From Magnetococcales bacterium (GTDB lineage: Bacteria > Pseudomonadota > Magnetococcia > Magnetococcales > Magnetaquicoccaceae), in the NCBI GenBank assembly GCA_015231375.1, contig JADGBT010000021.1, positions 1-64,000 on the forward strand: a stretch of 64,000 nucleotides of DNA, in the 5' to 3' direction. The translations under genes were made by a program, and so were the position numbers. The notes beneath the pieces are model-generated. The model was not told the origin of the DNA and searched no databases. It saw only the letters and a program-made list of their open reading frames with translations. The number at the start of each line of letters is the position of its first letter. The stretch's first letter is position 1. Below are positions 24,620 to 33,162 of this stretch, piece by piece.

Positions 24620-26554
24620 TCATCCAGGCGGCGTGGATGCCAGGGTAATCTCCTCTGCGCGCGCCCACTCCTGCAACACGAGCAGACAGGTATCAAAATC
24701 GTAATCCATCAACGCCTTGCGCATGGCCGTGATCCGCGCCTTGCGGGCCATCCCCGGAGCCAGGGGCACCATCTGCTCCACCACGGCATCCACGGAAGAG
24801 TCGAAGGCGCACAACAAGGATTCCACCTGCCGCATCAATCCAGCCAAACCCGGCGGGGCCGGAACCAGATCCCCCTCTGCCTCGACGCTCAGCGCGCTCC
24901 CCGCCTCCTCGAACCCGCTCCGTTTGAGTCCGGCTGCCACCCCCTCGACAACCCGTTCCAGTTCGCGCGCGGTCTCTCCCAGCAGACTGGCCAGTGTGTG
25001 CAGGTGATCCGCCTCCTTGACCCGCGCTTCGATCGTTCTGGCCAACGCCGACAAATGCTGGGCGCCGATCAATGCCGCCACCCCTTTCAAGGTGTGGGCC
25101 GTGCGTTCCAGTCCCGCCGGGTCATTCCCGACCATCTGCCGCTCCATTCTCACGCAAGCATCCCACTGATTGCGCACGAATTTAGACAAAACGCTCCGAT
25201 AGATCGACTCTCTGCCCCCCACATTGCGCAATCCGGTCGCCACCTCCACCCCGGCCCCGAAATCCCCGCTCCTGGCCGTCTGCCCCCCTTCCGGAAACGC
25301 CACGCCAGCCGTCTCCCCATCCATCCAGGAGAGCCTGTCCGACTCGCTCCGGGAAAAGTCCAGCAACGCATCCAACACCCGCAACAGGCCATCCACCTGC
25401 TGATGAATGGCCTCGACACACCCCTGTGACCCGGAAGGTCCGGAAGGCTGCGCACACGCACGGATCAGACCCGGCAGCGCCATCAGGGGAGTGCGGATCT
25501 CCCGGCTCACGTTGGCGAAAAAATCCTCCTGGATCCGCAGAAACTGTTCCGCCTGTCGGCTCAACTCCCCGGCGTGGGTGGAAGCCTGGAGCAGACGCTC
25601 TTTTCTTTCTTCCAGAAGATCCTGTTGCGCCTTATGGCGTTCCGAAAGATCGCGCATCACCCCCACGGTGCCCAGATGGGGACGAAACCGCACAGCCGGA
25701 TCATCACCCGGATCCCCGTACAACCCGGCACTGTTCACCTCCACGCTCACGATGCGGCCAGGCTCGTCATGCGGGCTTGCGCTTCTGGTCCGGATCCGCA
25801 GTAGCAGTCCCATGGTGGCGCGGGGCGCGCTGCGCCGTTCGTCGAACACCGGTTGCGGCGCGTGACCCGTCTTTCCTCCGATGCGTTGCAGCACCCGTTC
25901 CAGGCTTACCGCCGCCAGATCCTCTGGATCGATGATGGCGGAAAAGTGTCGTCCCAGCAGTTCGGACGGGTGATACCCCCACCCCTCGATTGCAGCACTC
26001 AAGAAGGTGAAACGTCCAGCCGCGTCCAGCTTGAACACGATATCCGGCAGGATCTGCACCAGCCCCCGCAAACACTCCTCGGCCGCAGACAACAGCTGCC
26101 GGCTTTCGTTCAGGCGTTGATCGAAGGCGTACAGACGACGGTTTTTGTCTTCCAGACGACGCTGCAACCGACGCAAGGAGATATGCGTGCGAATGCGCGC
26201 CTTGACGATGGCCGGATTGATCGGCTTGATGAGATAATCCACCGCCCCCAGGGACAAACCATCGCGTTCGTCCAGCTCGCCGGTGCGCGAGGTGACGAAA
26301 ATCACCGGAATCTCACGGGTGCGGGCATCGGCTTTCAGCATCCGGCACACCTCGTAACCATCCATCCCCGGCATCATGATGTCCAGCAGGATCAGATCCG
26401 GCTGAGGATCCAGAAAAGCCAGGCGCAACGCCAAGGTGCCATGAATGGCGGGACGCACCATGTATTCATCCATCAAGACGTTCTTGAGAACATCCAGATT
26501 CTCCGGACCGTCATCGACAATCAGTATGATCGCTTTTCCCGACTCTTCAGCCAT
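24620..26554 (-). CDS. REC-PAS-degenerate HisKA-Hpt protein (pseudokinase)
   Basis: A 644-residue soluble signalling protein. Domains: receiver at 9-125 with phospho-acceptor Asp58 and Lys110, a coiled linker, a PAS domain with a long insert (about 160-310), a second coiled coil, then a HisKA-like helix reading NVSREIRTPLMALPGL near 348-363. The phosphorylatable His of a normal NMSHEIRTP motif is Arg351, and no HATPase domain follows. The chain runs through a short linker to an Hpt domain with His487 (TAHTLKGVAALIG). It should therefore accept and pass phosphate but not autophosphorylate. It starts inside the end of the MHYT kinase gene (8-bp overlap), its probable partner. Confidence 0.88.
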   Translation of the reverse strand: MAEESGKAIILIVDDGPENLDVLKNVLMDEYMVRPAIHGTLALRLAFLDPQPDLILLDIMMPGMDGYEVCRMLKADARTREIPVIFVTSRTGELDERDGLSLGAVDYLIKPINPAIVKARIRTHISLRRLQRRLEDKNRRLYAFDQRLNESRQLLSAAEECLRGLVQILPDIVFKLDAAGRFTFLSAAIEGWGYHPSELLGRHFSAIIDPEDLAAVSLERVLQRIGGKTGHAPQPVFDERRSAPRATMGLLLRIRTRSASPHDEPGRIVSVEVNSAGLYGDPGDDPAVRFRPHLGTVGVMRDLSERHKAQQDLLEERKERLLQASTHAGELSRQAEQFLRIQEDFFANVSREIRTPLMALPGLIRACAQPSGPSGSQGCVEAIHQQVDGLLRVLDALLDFSRSESDRLSWMDGETAGVAFPEGGQTARSGDFGAGVEVATGLRNVGGRESIYRSVLSKFVRNQWDACVRMERQMVGNDPAGLERTAHTLKGVAALIGAQHLSALARTIEARVKEADHLHTLASLLGETARELERVVEGVAAGLKRSGFEEAGSALSVEAEGDLVPAPPGLAGLMRQVESLLCAFDSSVDAVVEQMVPLAPGMARKARITAMRKALMDYDFDTCLLVLQEWARAEEITLASTPPG

Positions 26555-29500
26555 CGACGATCTCCAGATCAAGTGCAATGGTTCTGGATAGTGCCACCAG
26601 GGTATTCCTGGCGCCATCAAAATCATATTGGGAGATCTGTTCATCCATGCGGGTCAGCCATCCGAGCAGCTCCGAGGTGCCGAAATGTTCCAGGATGGTG
26701 GCCAAGGTCAACTCCGCCTCGGCATCGAAGATCGCCAATTGATCATGCAGTTTCTGCAACCATTGGTTCCGACGCAACAGGGTTTCCGGGGAGTCGTCCA
26801 CAATCGGCGCCGCTCTGGCGGGCAACTCCCGGATGGTCACCACCGGGGCCAGACGCCCACACAGTCCGGACAGATCCTCGGCGGTTTCCCGCAGCAATCC
26901 TTCGATCAGACTCCGCTCCTCGGCATTGCGGATGGCCGACTCCAGCAAAGCCGCCTTCTGGGCCAATCCGTTGGCTCCGATGGTGGCGGACACCCCTTTC
27001 AGGGTATGGGCCAACCGTTCGGCGGAACCCAGATCCTGGGCGATCAGAGCCTGCTGAATCAAACCGGTCACTCCGCTCTGGTTGGAAACAAAACGCCCCA
27101 GCAGACCCACGTAGGCGGAAAGATTGCCGTTCAAACGTCTCAAACCGGCCACGGTGTCCACACCCGGAATCTCCGGCAACTCCGACACCCACGCGGAACC
27201 GGCTCGATTCCGGATCCGGGTTTCCCCCTTGCCGGGCAAAGGCTGAGGGGTGGCGGGCCGGATCCAACGCGCCATGATGGCGAACATCTCCAGCGGATCC
27301 ACCGGCTTGGCGATATGATCCTGCATGCCCGCCGCCAGACAGAGATCCCGATCCCCGGACATGGCGTTGGCGGTCATGGCCAGCACCGGCAGTTGGGCAA
27401 AACGCTCCTGCTTGCGGATTTCGCGGGTGGCGGTGATGCCATCCATCACCGGCATCTGCACATCCATCAACACCCCGTCGAACGCCTCGACGGCCAGCCG
27501 GTCCAGGGCCAGTTGACCATTTCCGGCCCATACCACGGTGACATTGGCCTGTTCCAACAGTTCGCGGGCCACCTGCTGGTTGATTTCATTGTCTTCCACC
27601 AACAAGATCCTGGCCCCGGACAAGGCGGCCCGGTCGCCCCGGCTGGTGTCGAACGACGGCGAGATCACCGCCACCCCGCCAGAACCGACCCGACCCAAAG
27701 CTTCCATGATCGATTCAAACAACAGACTCTGATTGATGGGTTTGACCAGGAAATGATCGATCTGCGCCTCCTGCCGGGCGCGCTTCACCACCCCGTCCTC
27801 CCCGTAGGCCGTGGCCATGATCATCGCCGGCACATGGTTCAACCCCAACTCATGACGAATCCTGGCCGCCGCGCTGATGCCATCGAGTTCCGGCATACGA
27901 TAGTCCATCACCACCAGATCAAACGCCTCTCCGGCGATATCCGACTCCTCGACACACCGGATCGCCTCCTTGCCATCCCCCGCCTTCCTGACACGAAAAC
28001 CGAACGATGTCAGGTACTCCGCCATGATATTGCAGGCGCTCTCGTTGTCATCCACCACCAGCACCCGCTTGCCACGCAACTCCACGGAGGCCACCAGAGC
28101 CGGTCTGACAATCCGGCTCGACAGACCCACACGCACATCAAAGATGAACCGGCTGCCTTTTCCAGGGACACTTTCCGCGCGGATGCTCCCGCCCATCATC
28201 TCCACCAGACGTTTGGAAATGGTCAATCCCAGCCCCGTGCCCCCATACTTGCGGGTCACCGAAGCGTCCGCCTGGGTAAAGGCCTGAAACAGTCCGGCCA
28301 ACTGTTCTTCGCTCATGCCGATGCCGGTATCCCGCACCGTGAACTGCAAATGGATCCACGATGGACCGGTTTCCAGCACCTCGGTCACCACCACGATCTC
28401 CCCGGATTCGGTGAACTTGATGGCGTTGTTGGTGAGGTTGAGCAGAATCTGACCCAGACGCAACGGATCGCCCACCAGTCCCGGCGGGATCTCCACGGCG
28501 GTCTCCATGAGAAATTCCACCCGCTTCTCCCAGGCCTTCATCGCCACCATCGACGCCATGTTGCCCAGCACCTCTTCCAGGGTGAACTCGATGGACTCCA
28601 TGCCCATGCGGCCCGCCTCGATCTTGGAATAGTCGAGAATGTCGTTGATGATGCGCAACAACGAAGTGGCGGCGTGATGAACCTTGCGGATGTAATCCTT
28701 CTGTCGGGCATTCAACGGGGTTTGCAGACACAGATGGCTCAAGCCGATGATGGCGTTCATGGGGGTGCGGATTTCGTGGCTCATGTTGGCCAGAAATTCG
28801 CTTTTGGCCATGGCCGCCGCCTCCGCCAACCCCTTGGCGCGGATCAATCCCGCCTCCAGATCCTTCATGGCCGTCACATCCGTGCGGATGGAGACATACT
28901 GAAACGGTTTGCCCTGTTCGTTCAAGAACGGCACCACCGTGGCCTGCACCCAATAAGGCACCCCCTGCTTGGAGAGATTCTGCACCTCCCCATGCCAGAC
29001 CCGACCCTGGGCAATGGTGGTCCACAACTCCCGGTAGAAATCCGGAGCGTGGGCGTTGGACTTGATCATGCGGTGATTGTGGCCGATCAACTCGTCACGA
29101 CTGTAACCACTGATGGCCACAAACTTATCATTGGCGTAGATGATGTTCCCTTTGACATCCGTGGCGGACACAATGGCATGTTCATCCAGCGCCAGTTTCT
29201 GGAACTCCAACGCCCGCAACGCCTCGGCTTCGTTGTGTTCCATGCGCCGACGGGAGAGCGTCACCAGCGTCCCGCCCCAGGCCAGAAACAGCCCCAGCAG
29301 GATCGTGCCATACAAAAGGGTGGCAAAGACCGGACGATCGTCCAGGGTCTGAAAGGAAAAAGGCACACGCGGCAGGTGAACGACCACAGTCCAGGGACCG
29401 ATCCCGCCGCTGAAAACCCTGCGCACCGCTTCGGGCACGGCCACGGTGAGATCTTCAAACAGAAACTGTCCTTCATGGGTTCTGAAGGCTCCGGACCGGC

Positions 29501-31097
29501 TGGTTTGCAAAAACCGCCACATGATGGGAAACCGGTCCGCGAAGGTCGCAAAGTGAGGATCGTCGCTGCCGGGGCGGGCGGGCGCATCGGGGGTCAGCAG
29601 GAAATGTCCCTCGTGATCGATCACGAATCCGTCGCTGCCGGAGCCCTGCAAGCCATCGCGCACCCAGTCCAGCATCACCCCGGCCCGATAATCGAGCACC
29701 ATCACCCCGTGCTTGAGTCCCGAGGCGTCAAACACCGGCGCGGAAAAGCGCAAAACCGCTGACGTGGGCGTGGACACGCCGACCCGATCCGGGTTCGGCG
29801 TCACATCCAGACGGGACAGCTGCATTCCTCCCCGGTCCAGGGCCCAGGCGTTCCTGAAATAGTCCCGATCCCCCCGGTTCTGGAGGGCCTCTTCCGGGGC
29901 CACCACCGCCTGCCCGTCCGGATCCCCCTCGATGCGCAACCGTTCCATGCCCTGCGGATCCATCAGGCGGATCCGCTCGTAAACCCGACGTTCGCGCACC
30001 AGCGTGGAAAAACGATGGATCATCTCCTGCCGGATCACGGCATCGTCGCGGTCCAAAAACAGTTCCAGCCCGCCGCCGTCCAGGAACAGCTTCAGATCGG
30101 TCACCACGGTCTGGAAGTCGTGGGCCACCCCCTTGACGACGCTTTGCAGCAGAAGGCGACTGGCCGATTCCCGATTGCCGGATCCCATGGAGTCCAGAAA
30201 AGAGGCCACCATCCAGGCCACCAGCAACACCACCAACTGAATCAACACCAGGTGCTTAAGAAACACGATCCGGTTGCCCGGCAGAAACACATGACCCAGA
30301 TGGTGCAACCGCCGACCAGATTCGATACGGTTTTGTCCCAGGTACAAAGAAAACAGAAAAAGCAGCAGCAGCAGAAAATACAACACCGCCAGTCCCATGA
30401 CCATGCCGTCGGGACTCCACAACAAAGCGGTCGCGTGATGATCCATGCGGCTGGGAAGAAATACCGTAGCGGACATGGCGATGTAATGCATGCCGGAAAA
30501 AGCCAACGCCATGACCATAGGAGCCAGCAGTCGCCCCATGCCGTGTTCGGCGCTCAAGCCCAGCTTGCCGGGAAACGCATGGGCCAGAATGGCCACAACC
30601 GCCAACACCAGCACAAACAACACAGAGACGATGAACAGCCCCGGATCATACGCCATGCGGGCTTCTTGATGCATGGCCATCATGCCGATGAAATGCATCA
30701 AACCGATCCCGGTGCCCACGATCACGCCACCGATCCAGAGGTTGCGGCCACAGGCCTGGCGGCGTCCCACCAGATGCAGCATCCAACCCGCCGCCAGGAT
30801 CGCCGGCACTCCGGCCATGGCGGTCACACCCAGATCATAATGGACCTCGATCGGCAGCTTGTAGGCGAGCATGCCGATGAAATGCATCAAGAAGACACCG
30901 CTCCCCAGGGCCATGGCCCCGAACAGCAGCCACAGATGGCGCCGCAAGCCTTGCAGCCCGCGCAGAGGATCGATGGTGGAAAGACCGGAGAAACAACCGA
31001 GAAACGCCGCCAGAAGGGAGATCGCCACCAATACGGGATCGTAGAAGCCGGGATAAGCCTGGGATTGGCCCCATCCCAAAGAAATAAAGTCCATCAT
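26547..31097 (-). CDS. MHYT-sensor hybrid histidine kinase (PAS-HisKA-HATPase-REC-REC-Hpt)
   Basis: A 1516-residue membrane kinase. It begins with an MHYT domain of seven or so helices holding the repeated MHFIGM, MHFIGMMAM and MHYIAM motifs, thought to bind a metal and sense O2, CO or NO. Next come another helix, a large extracytoplasmic cache-like sensor (about 290-595), a helix near 600-620, a PAS/PAC domain, HisKA with His774 ([15 protein letters not shown]), HATPase with LTNNAIKFTESG and GTGLGLTISKRLVE, receivers with Asp1065 and Asp1212, and Hpt with His1364 (LAHTLKGVSATIG). It encodes a complete intramolecular phosphorelay. An output regulator may be the CheY-like gene 320 bp upstream. 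Confidence 0.92.
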   Translation of the reverse strand: MMDFISLGWGQSQAYPGFYDPVLVAISLLAAFLGCFSGLSTIDPLRGLQGLRRHLWLLFGAMALGSGVFLMHFIGMLAYKLPIEVHYDLGVTAMAGVPAILAAGWMLHLVGRRQACGRNLWIGGVIVGTGIGLMHFIGMMAMHQEARMAYDPGLFIVSVLFVLVLAVVAILAHAFPGKLGLSAEHGMGRLLAPMVMALAFSGMHYIAMSATVFLPSRMDHHATALLWSPDGMVMGLAVLYFLLLLLFLFSLYLGQNRIESGRRLHHLGHVFLPGNRIVFLKHLVLIQLVVLLVAWMVASFLDSMGSGNRESASRLLLQSVVKGVAHDFQTVVTDLKLFLDGGGLELFLDRDDAVIRQEMIHRFSTLVRERRVYERIRLMDPQGMERLRIEGDPDGQAVVAPEEALQNRGDRDYFRNAWALDRGGMQLSRLDVTPNPDRVGVSTPTSAVLRFSAPVFDASGLKHGVMVLDYRAGVMLDWVRDGLQGSGSDGFVIDHEGHFLLTPDAPARPGSDDPHFATFADRFPIMWRFLQTSRSGAFRTHEGQFLFEDLTVAVPEAVRRVFSGGIGPWTVVVHLPRVPFSFQTLDDRPVFATLLYGTILLGLFLAWGGTLVTLSRRRMEHNEAEALRALEFQKLALDEHAIVSATDVKGNIIYANDKFVAISGYSRDELIGHNHRMIKSNAHAPDFYRELWTTIAQGRVWHGEVQNLSKQGVPYWVQATVVPFLNEQGKPFQYVSIRTDVTAMKDLEAGLIRAKGLAEAAAMAKSEFLANMSHEIRTPMNAIIGLSHLCLQTPLNARQKDYIRKVHHAATSLLRIINDILDYSKIEAGRMGMESIEFTLEEVLGNMASMVAMKAWEKRVEFLMETAVEIPPGLVGDPLRLGQILLNLTNNAIKFTESGEIVVVTEVLETGPSWIHLQFTVRDTGIGMSEEQLAGLFQAFTQADASVTRKYGGTGLGLTISKRLVEMMGGSIRAESVPGKGSRFIFDVRVGLSSRIVRPALVASVELRGKRVLVVDDNESACNIMAEYLTSFGFRVRKAGDGKEAIRCVEESDIAGEAFDLVVMDYRMPELDGISAAARIRHELGLNHVPAMIMATAYGEDGVVKRARQEAQIDHFLVKPINQSLLFESIMEALGRVGSGGVAVISPSFDTSRGDRAALSGARILLVEDNEINQQVARELLEQANVTVVWAGNGQLALDRLAVEAFDGVLMDVQMPVMDGITATREIRKQERFAQLPVLAMTANAMSGDRDLCLAAGMQDHIAKPVDPLEMFAIMARWIRPATPQPLPGKGETRIRNRAGSAWVSELPEIPGVDTVAGLRRLNGNLSAYVGLLGRFVSNQSGVTGLIQQALIAQDLGSAERLAHTLKGVSATIGANGLAQKAALLESAIRNAEERSLIEGLLRETAEDLSGLCGRLAPVVTIRELPARAAPIVDDSPETLLRRNQWLQKLHDQLAIFDAEAELTLATILEHFGTSELLGWLTRMDEQISQYDFDGARNTLVALSRTIALDLEIVDG

Positions 31098-31417
31098 GGA
31101 AGCTGGACCCTCGCAGCGCCCTTGGCCCGGCGGCCAGGACTGGGTTCAGACACCGTTCACGCCGTGGGGGTCAACACCACACCCCCTCCTTGCCCGTATG
31201 CCGACGAAAACGCTTGCGGTATCCACGCCCCATCCCCTCAAAAGCCAGCGCACCGGTCCGATTCCTTTCCGCGCCAGCCGCGCGCACCAGACCAGAACCG
31301 AACCCCACCGCTTCCGCCCGATCAGGCCGTGACAAAAGCGCGAAGACGACCGATCCGGCGACCGGTGTGACGACCGATCCGGCCGGATTGCGGGATTCGG
31401 AGGCATCCCGGTATCTT
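31098..31417. promoter_or_regulatory. 320-bp intergenic region upstream of the MHYT kinase gene
   Basis: No credible gene is seen here. The only structure noted is a 15-bp direct repeat, GACGACCGATCCGGC, at 31345-31359 and 31369-31383, a 24-bp period. This could be a paired regulator site for the kinase gene, whose start is 250 bp away; no convincing -35/-10 pair was found. Confidence 0.25.
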
Positions 31418-31789
31418 TTAGAGGGACAACGCCTCACGCACCACATCCAGGGCCTGACTGCGACCAAACGGTTTCACCAGCAGACGGGTGGCCCCGAAAT
31501 CCTGGGCCATGCGCAGATTGAACGCCGCATCCAGACCCCGACCGCCGCCGGACATGGCCACGATGCGTATGCCGGGATTGACCTCTTTCAACTCCATGAT
31601 CAACTCGACGCCATCTTTTTCCGGCATGAGGATGTCGGTCATCACCAGATCCGGATGACACTGCTTGAAACGCCGCAAACCGGCGCGCCCATCCGGCGCC
31701 TCTTCCACCTCGTGGCCCTCGTCCACCAGGATCTCACGCAGCAAGGCGCGAATGGAGGCGTCATCATCAATCACCAGGATGCGTGCCAT
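31418..31789 (-). CDS. Single-domain response regulator (CheY-like)
   Basis: A 123-residue stand-alone receiver with the acidic pocket VIDDD at 7-10, phospho-acceptor Asp52 (VMTDILMPEKDG), a Ser/Thr-position residue in IVAMSGGG, and Lys106 (LLVKPFG). There is no output domain. It lies 27 bp downstream of the 126-residue gene and upstream of the MHYT kinase, so it may shuttle phosphate between the Hpt domains encoded there. That partnership is inferred from position. Confidence 0.9.
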   Translation of the reverse strand: MARILVIDDDASIRALLREILVDEGHEVEEAPDGRAGLRRFKQCHPDLVMTDILMPEKDGVELIMELKEVNPGIRIVAMSGGGRGLDAAFNLRMAQDFGATRLLVKPFGRSQALDVVREALSL

Positions 31790-31816
31790 GAACTTTAATT
31801 CCTCGTCAACTTTGAA

Positions 31817-32197
31817 TCAGGATTGTGTGTGTGAAAGCCGATAGGCCTGTTGCGCGGAGTCGCTCACTTCCCGGATCATGGCCTCTTTCAAAGAGAGCAA
31901 CAGATCCAAAGGCAGGCCCAGATCCTTGGCGATTCCCTTGAGCCGTTCTCCGCCCTGGAAATGGCGTTCGGCCAGGATCACCTTCAGGCAGTCATCCTCG
32001 ACCACGGCCTTGAAGGCGGCATCTTCCATTTTCAGCGCCCGACTGGCCTCGGCCCAGGTGGATCCGGCGGCCAGGGCGGCGCGCAAGCGCTCGATGGCCT
32101 CGGCATGCTGCCGGTCCTGTTCGGCGCTGAACTCCGGGGTGACCACCTGAAAGCGCAGATCGTAATCATCGCTGGAGGCATCGTTCGTCAGTGTCAT
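31817..32197 (-). CDS. Conserved-looking protein of unknown function (126 residues)
   Basis: A 126-residue acidic, mostly helical, soluble protein with no recognised domain. The segments AGSTWAEASRALKMEDAAFKA and RLKGIAKDLGLPLDLLLSLK each look like a helix-turn-helix-sized unit, but no clear DNA-binding signature is present. It sits 21 bp after secF and 27 bp before the CheY-like gene, so it is probably transcribed with yajC-secDF. An A8 run precedes the ATG and the ribosome-binding site is weak. Confidence 0.7.
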   Translation of the reverse strand: MTLTNDASSDDYDLRFQVVTPEFSAEQDRQHAEAIERLRAALAAGSTWAEASRALKMEDAAFKAVVEDDCLKVILAERHFQGGERLKGIAKDLGLPLDLLLSLKEAMIREVSDSAQQAYRLSHTQS

Positions 32198-32218
32198 ATT
32201 TTTTTTCGTCCAACCGCA

Positions 32219-33145
32219 TCAAGAGGAGGTTTTGCCGCCACGCCACCGCTCCCACTCCAGCACGATGGGACTGGCGACATAAATGGAAGACCAGGTTCCC
32301 ACGACCACGCCCAACAACAAGGTGAGGGCAAAATCGTGGATCACTTCGCCACCGAAGAAAATCAGGGCGATCAGCACCAGTACCACGGTCAGGGCGGTGA
32401 TGATGGTACGCGACAAGGTGCGGTTGACCGCTTCGTTGATGATCGTTTCCAGGGGTTGATTGCGCAATCGTTTGGTTTCGTCGCGGATGCGGTCAAAAAC
32501 GACGATGGTATCGTTGATCGAATAACCGATGATCGTCAAAATCGCCGCCACCACCACCAAAGAGAACTCTTTCTGGGTGATGGCGAAAAAACCCATAGTG
32601 ATGAACACATCATGCACCAGGGCCAGCACGGCCCCGAAGGCGAAACGAAACTCGAAACGCACCCCCACGTAAATCAGAATGGCCAGCCAGGAATAGACCA
32701 CCGCCCAAATTCCGTTGACCGTCAGTTCACGGCCAACCTGCGGACCCACGAACTCGACCCGGCGCAACTCCACCTTGCCGGTTGTGGCCAGGGGGGTGAC
32801 GACATCCATGATCTTCTGCGCCACCTTGGAGGCTTCGTGTTCCTTGGCATCTTTTTCCTGATGCAGACGGATCAGGATCTCTTCCGGGGCTCCGAACTCC
32901 TGGATCACCGCCGCGCCCAGGCCGATGCGACCCAACGCGGTCCGGATCTCCCCGATGGGGGCCGGACCCGGAAAACGCAACTGCATCACCGCGCCACCGG
33001 AAAAATCGAGTCCGAAGTTCAACCCTTTGGTCACCAGGAACCCAAGACTGACAAGCAACGTGGCCAACGAAACCACATAGGCCCATTTCCGGAAGCCAAC
33101 GAAGTCGATATTCAGCTTTGAACTGATCAGTTCCATGAATCGCAT
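32219..33145 (-). CDS. secF: Protein translocase subunit SecF
   Basis: A 308-residue RND-type inner-membrane subunit of the Sec system. It has six predicted helices, the first-loop LDFSGGAVMQLRF (the D1 GG motif), and the C-terminal signatures YSINDTIVVFDRIRDETK and NRTLSRTIITALTVVLVL. It works with SecD to use the proton gradient late in protein export. The ATG at 33145 is used; an ATG three codons later (MELISSKLNIDF) is an alternative. It starts 17 bp after secD. Confidence 0.96.
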   Translation of the reverse strand: MRFMELISSKLNIDFVGFRKWAYVVSLATLLVSLGFLVTKGLNFGLDFSGGAVMQLRFPGPAPIGEIRTALGRIGLGAAVIQEFGAPEEILIRLHQEKDAKEHEASKVAQKIMDVVTPLATTGKVELRRVEFVGPQVGRELTVNGIWAVVYSWLAILIYVGVRFEFRFAFGAVLALVHDVFITMGFFAITQKEFSLVVVAAILTIIGYSINDTIVVFDRIRDETKRLRNQPLETIINEAVNRTLSRTIITALTVVLVLIALIFFGGEVIHDFALTLLLGVVVGTWSSIYVASPIVLEWERWRGGKTSS

Positions 33146-33162
33146 CCGTTACAAAAGGTTGA

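Noticed and set aside
26628-29762. A 1044-codon open frame on the plus strand opposite the MHYT kinase
   Set aside because: It is antisense to a gene with unmistakable domains and has His/Gln/Pro-rich composition typical of a reverse-strand shadow in GC-rich DNA.
31190-31798. A 202-codon plus-strand open frame covering the gap and the CheY-like gene
   Set aside because: It is antisense to a clear receiver domain and has no ribosome-binding site or motif.
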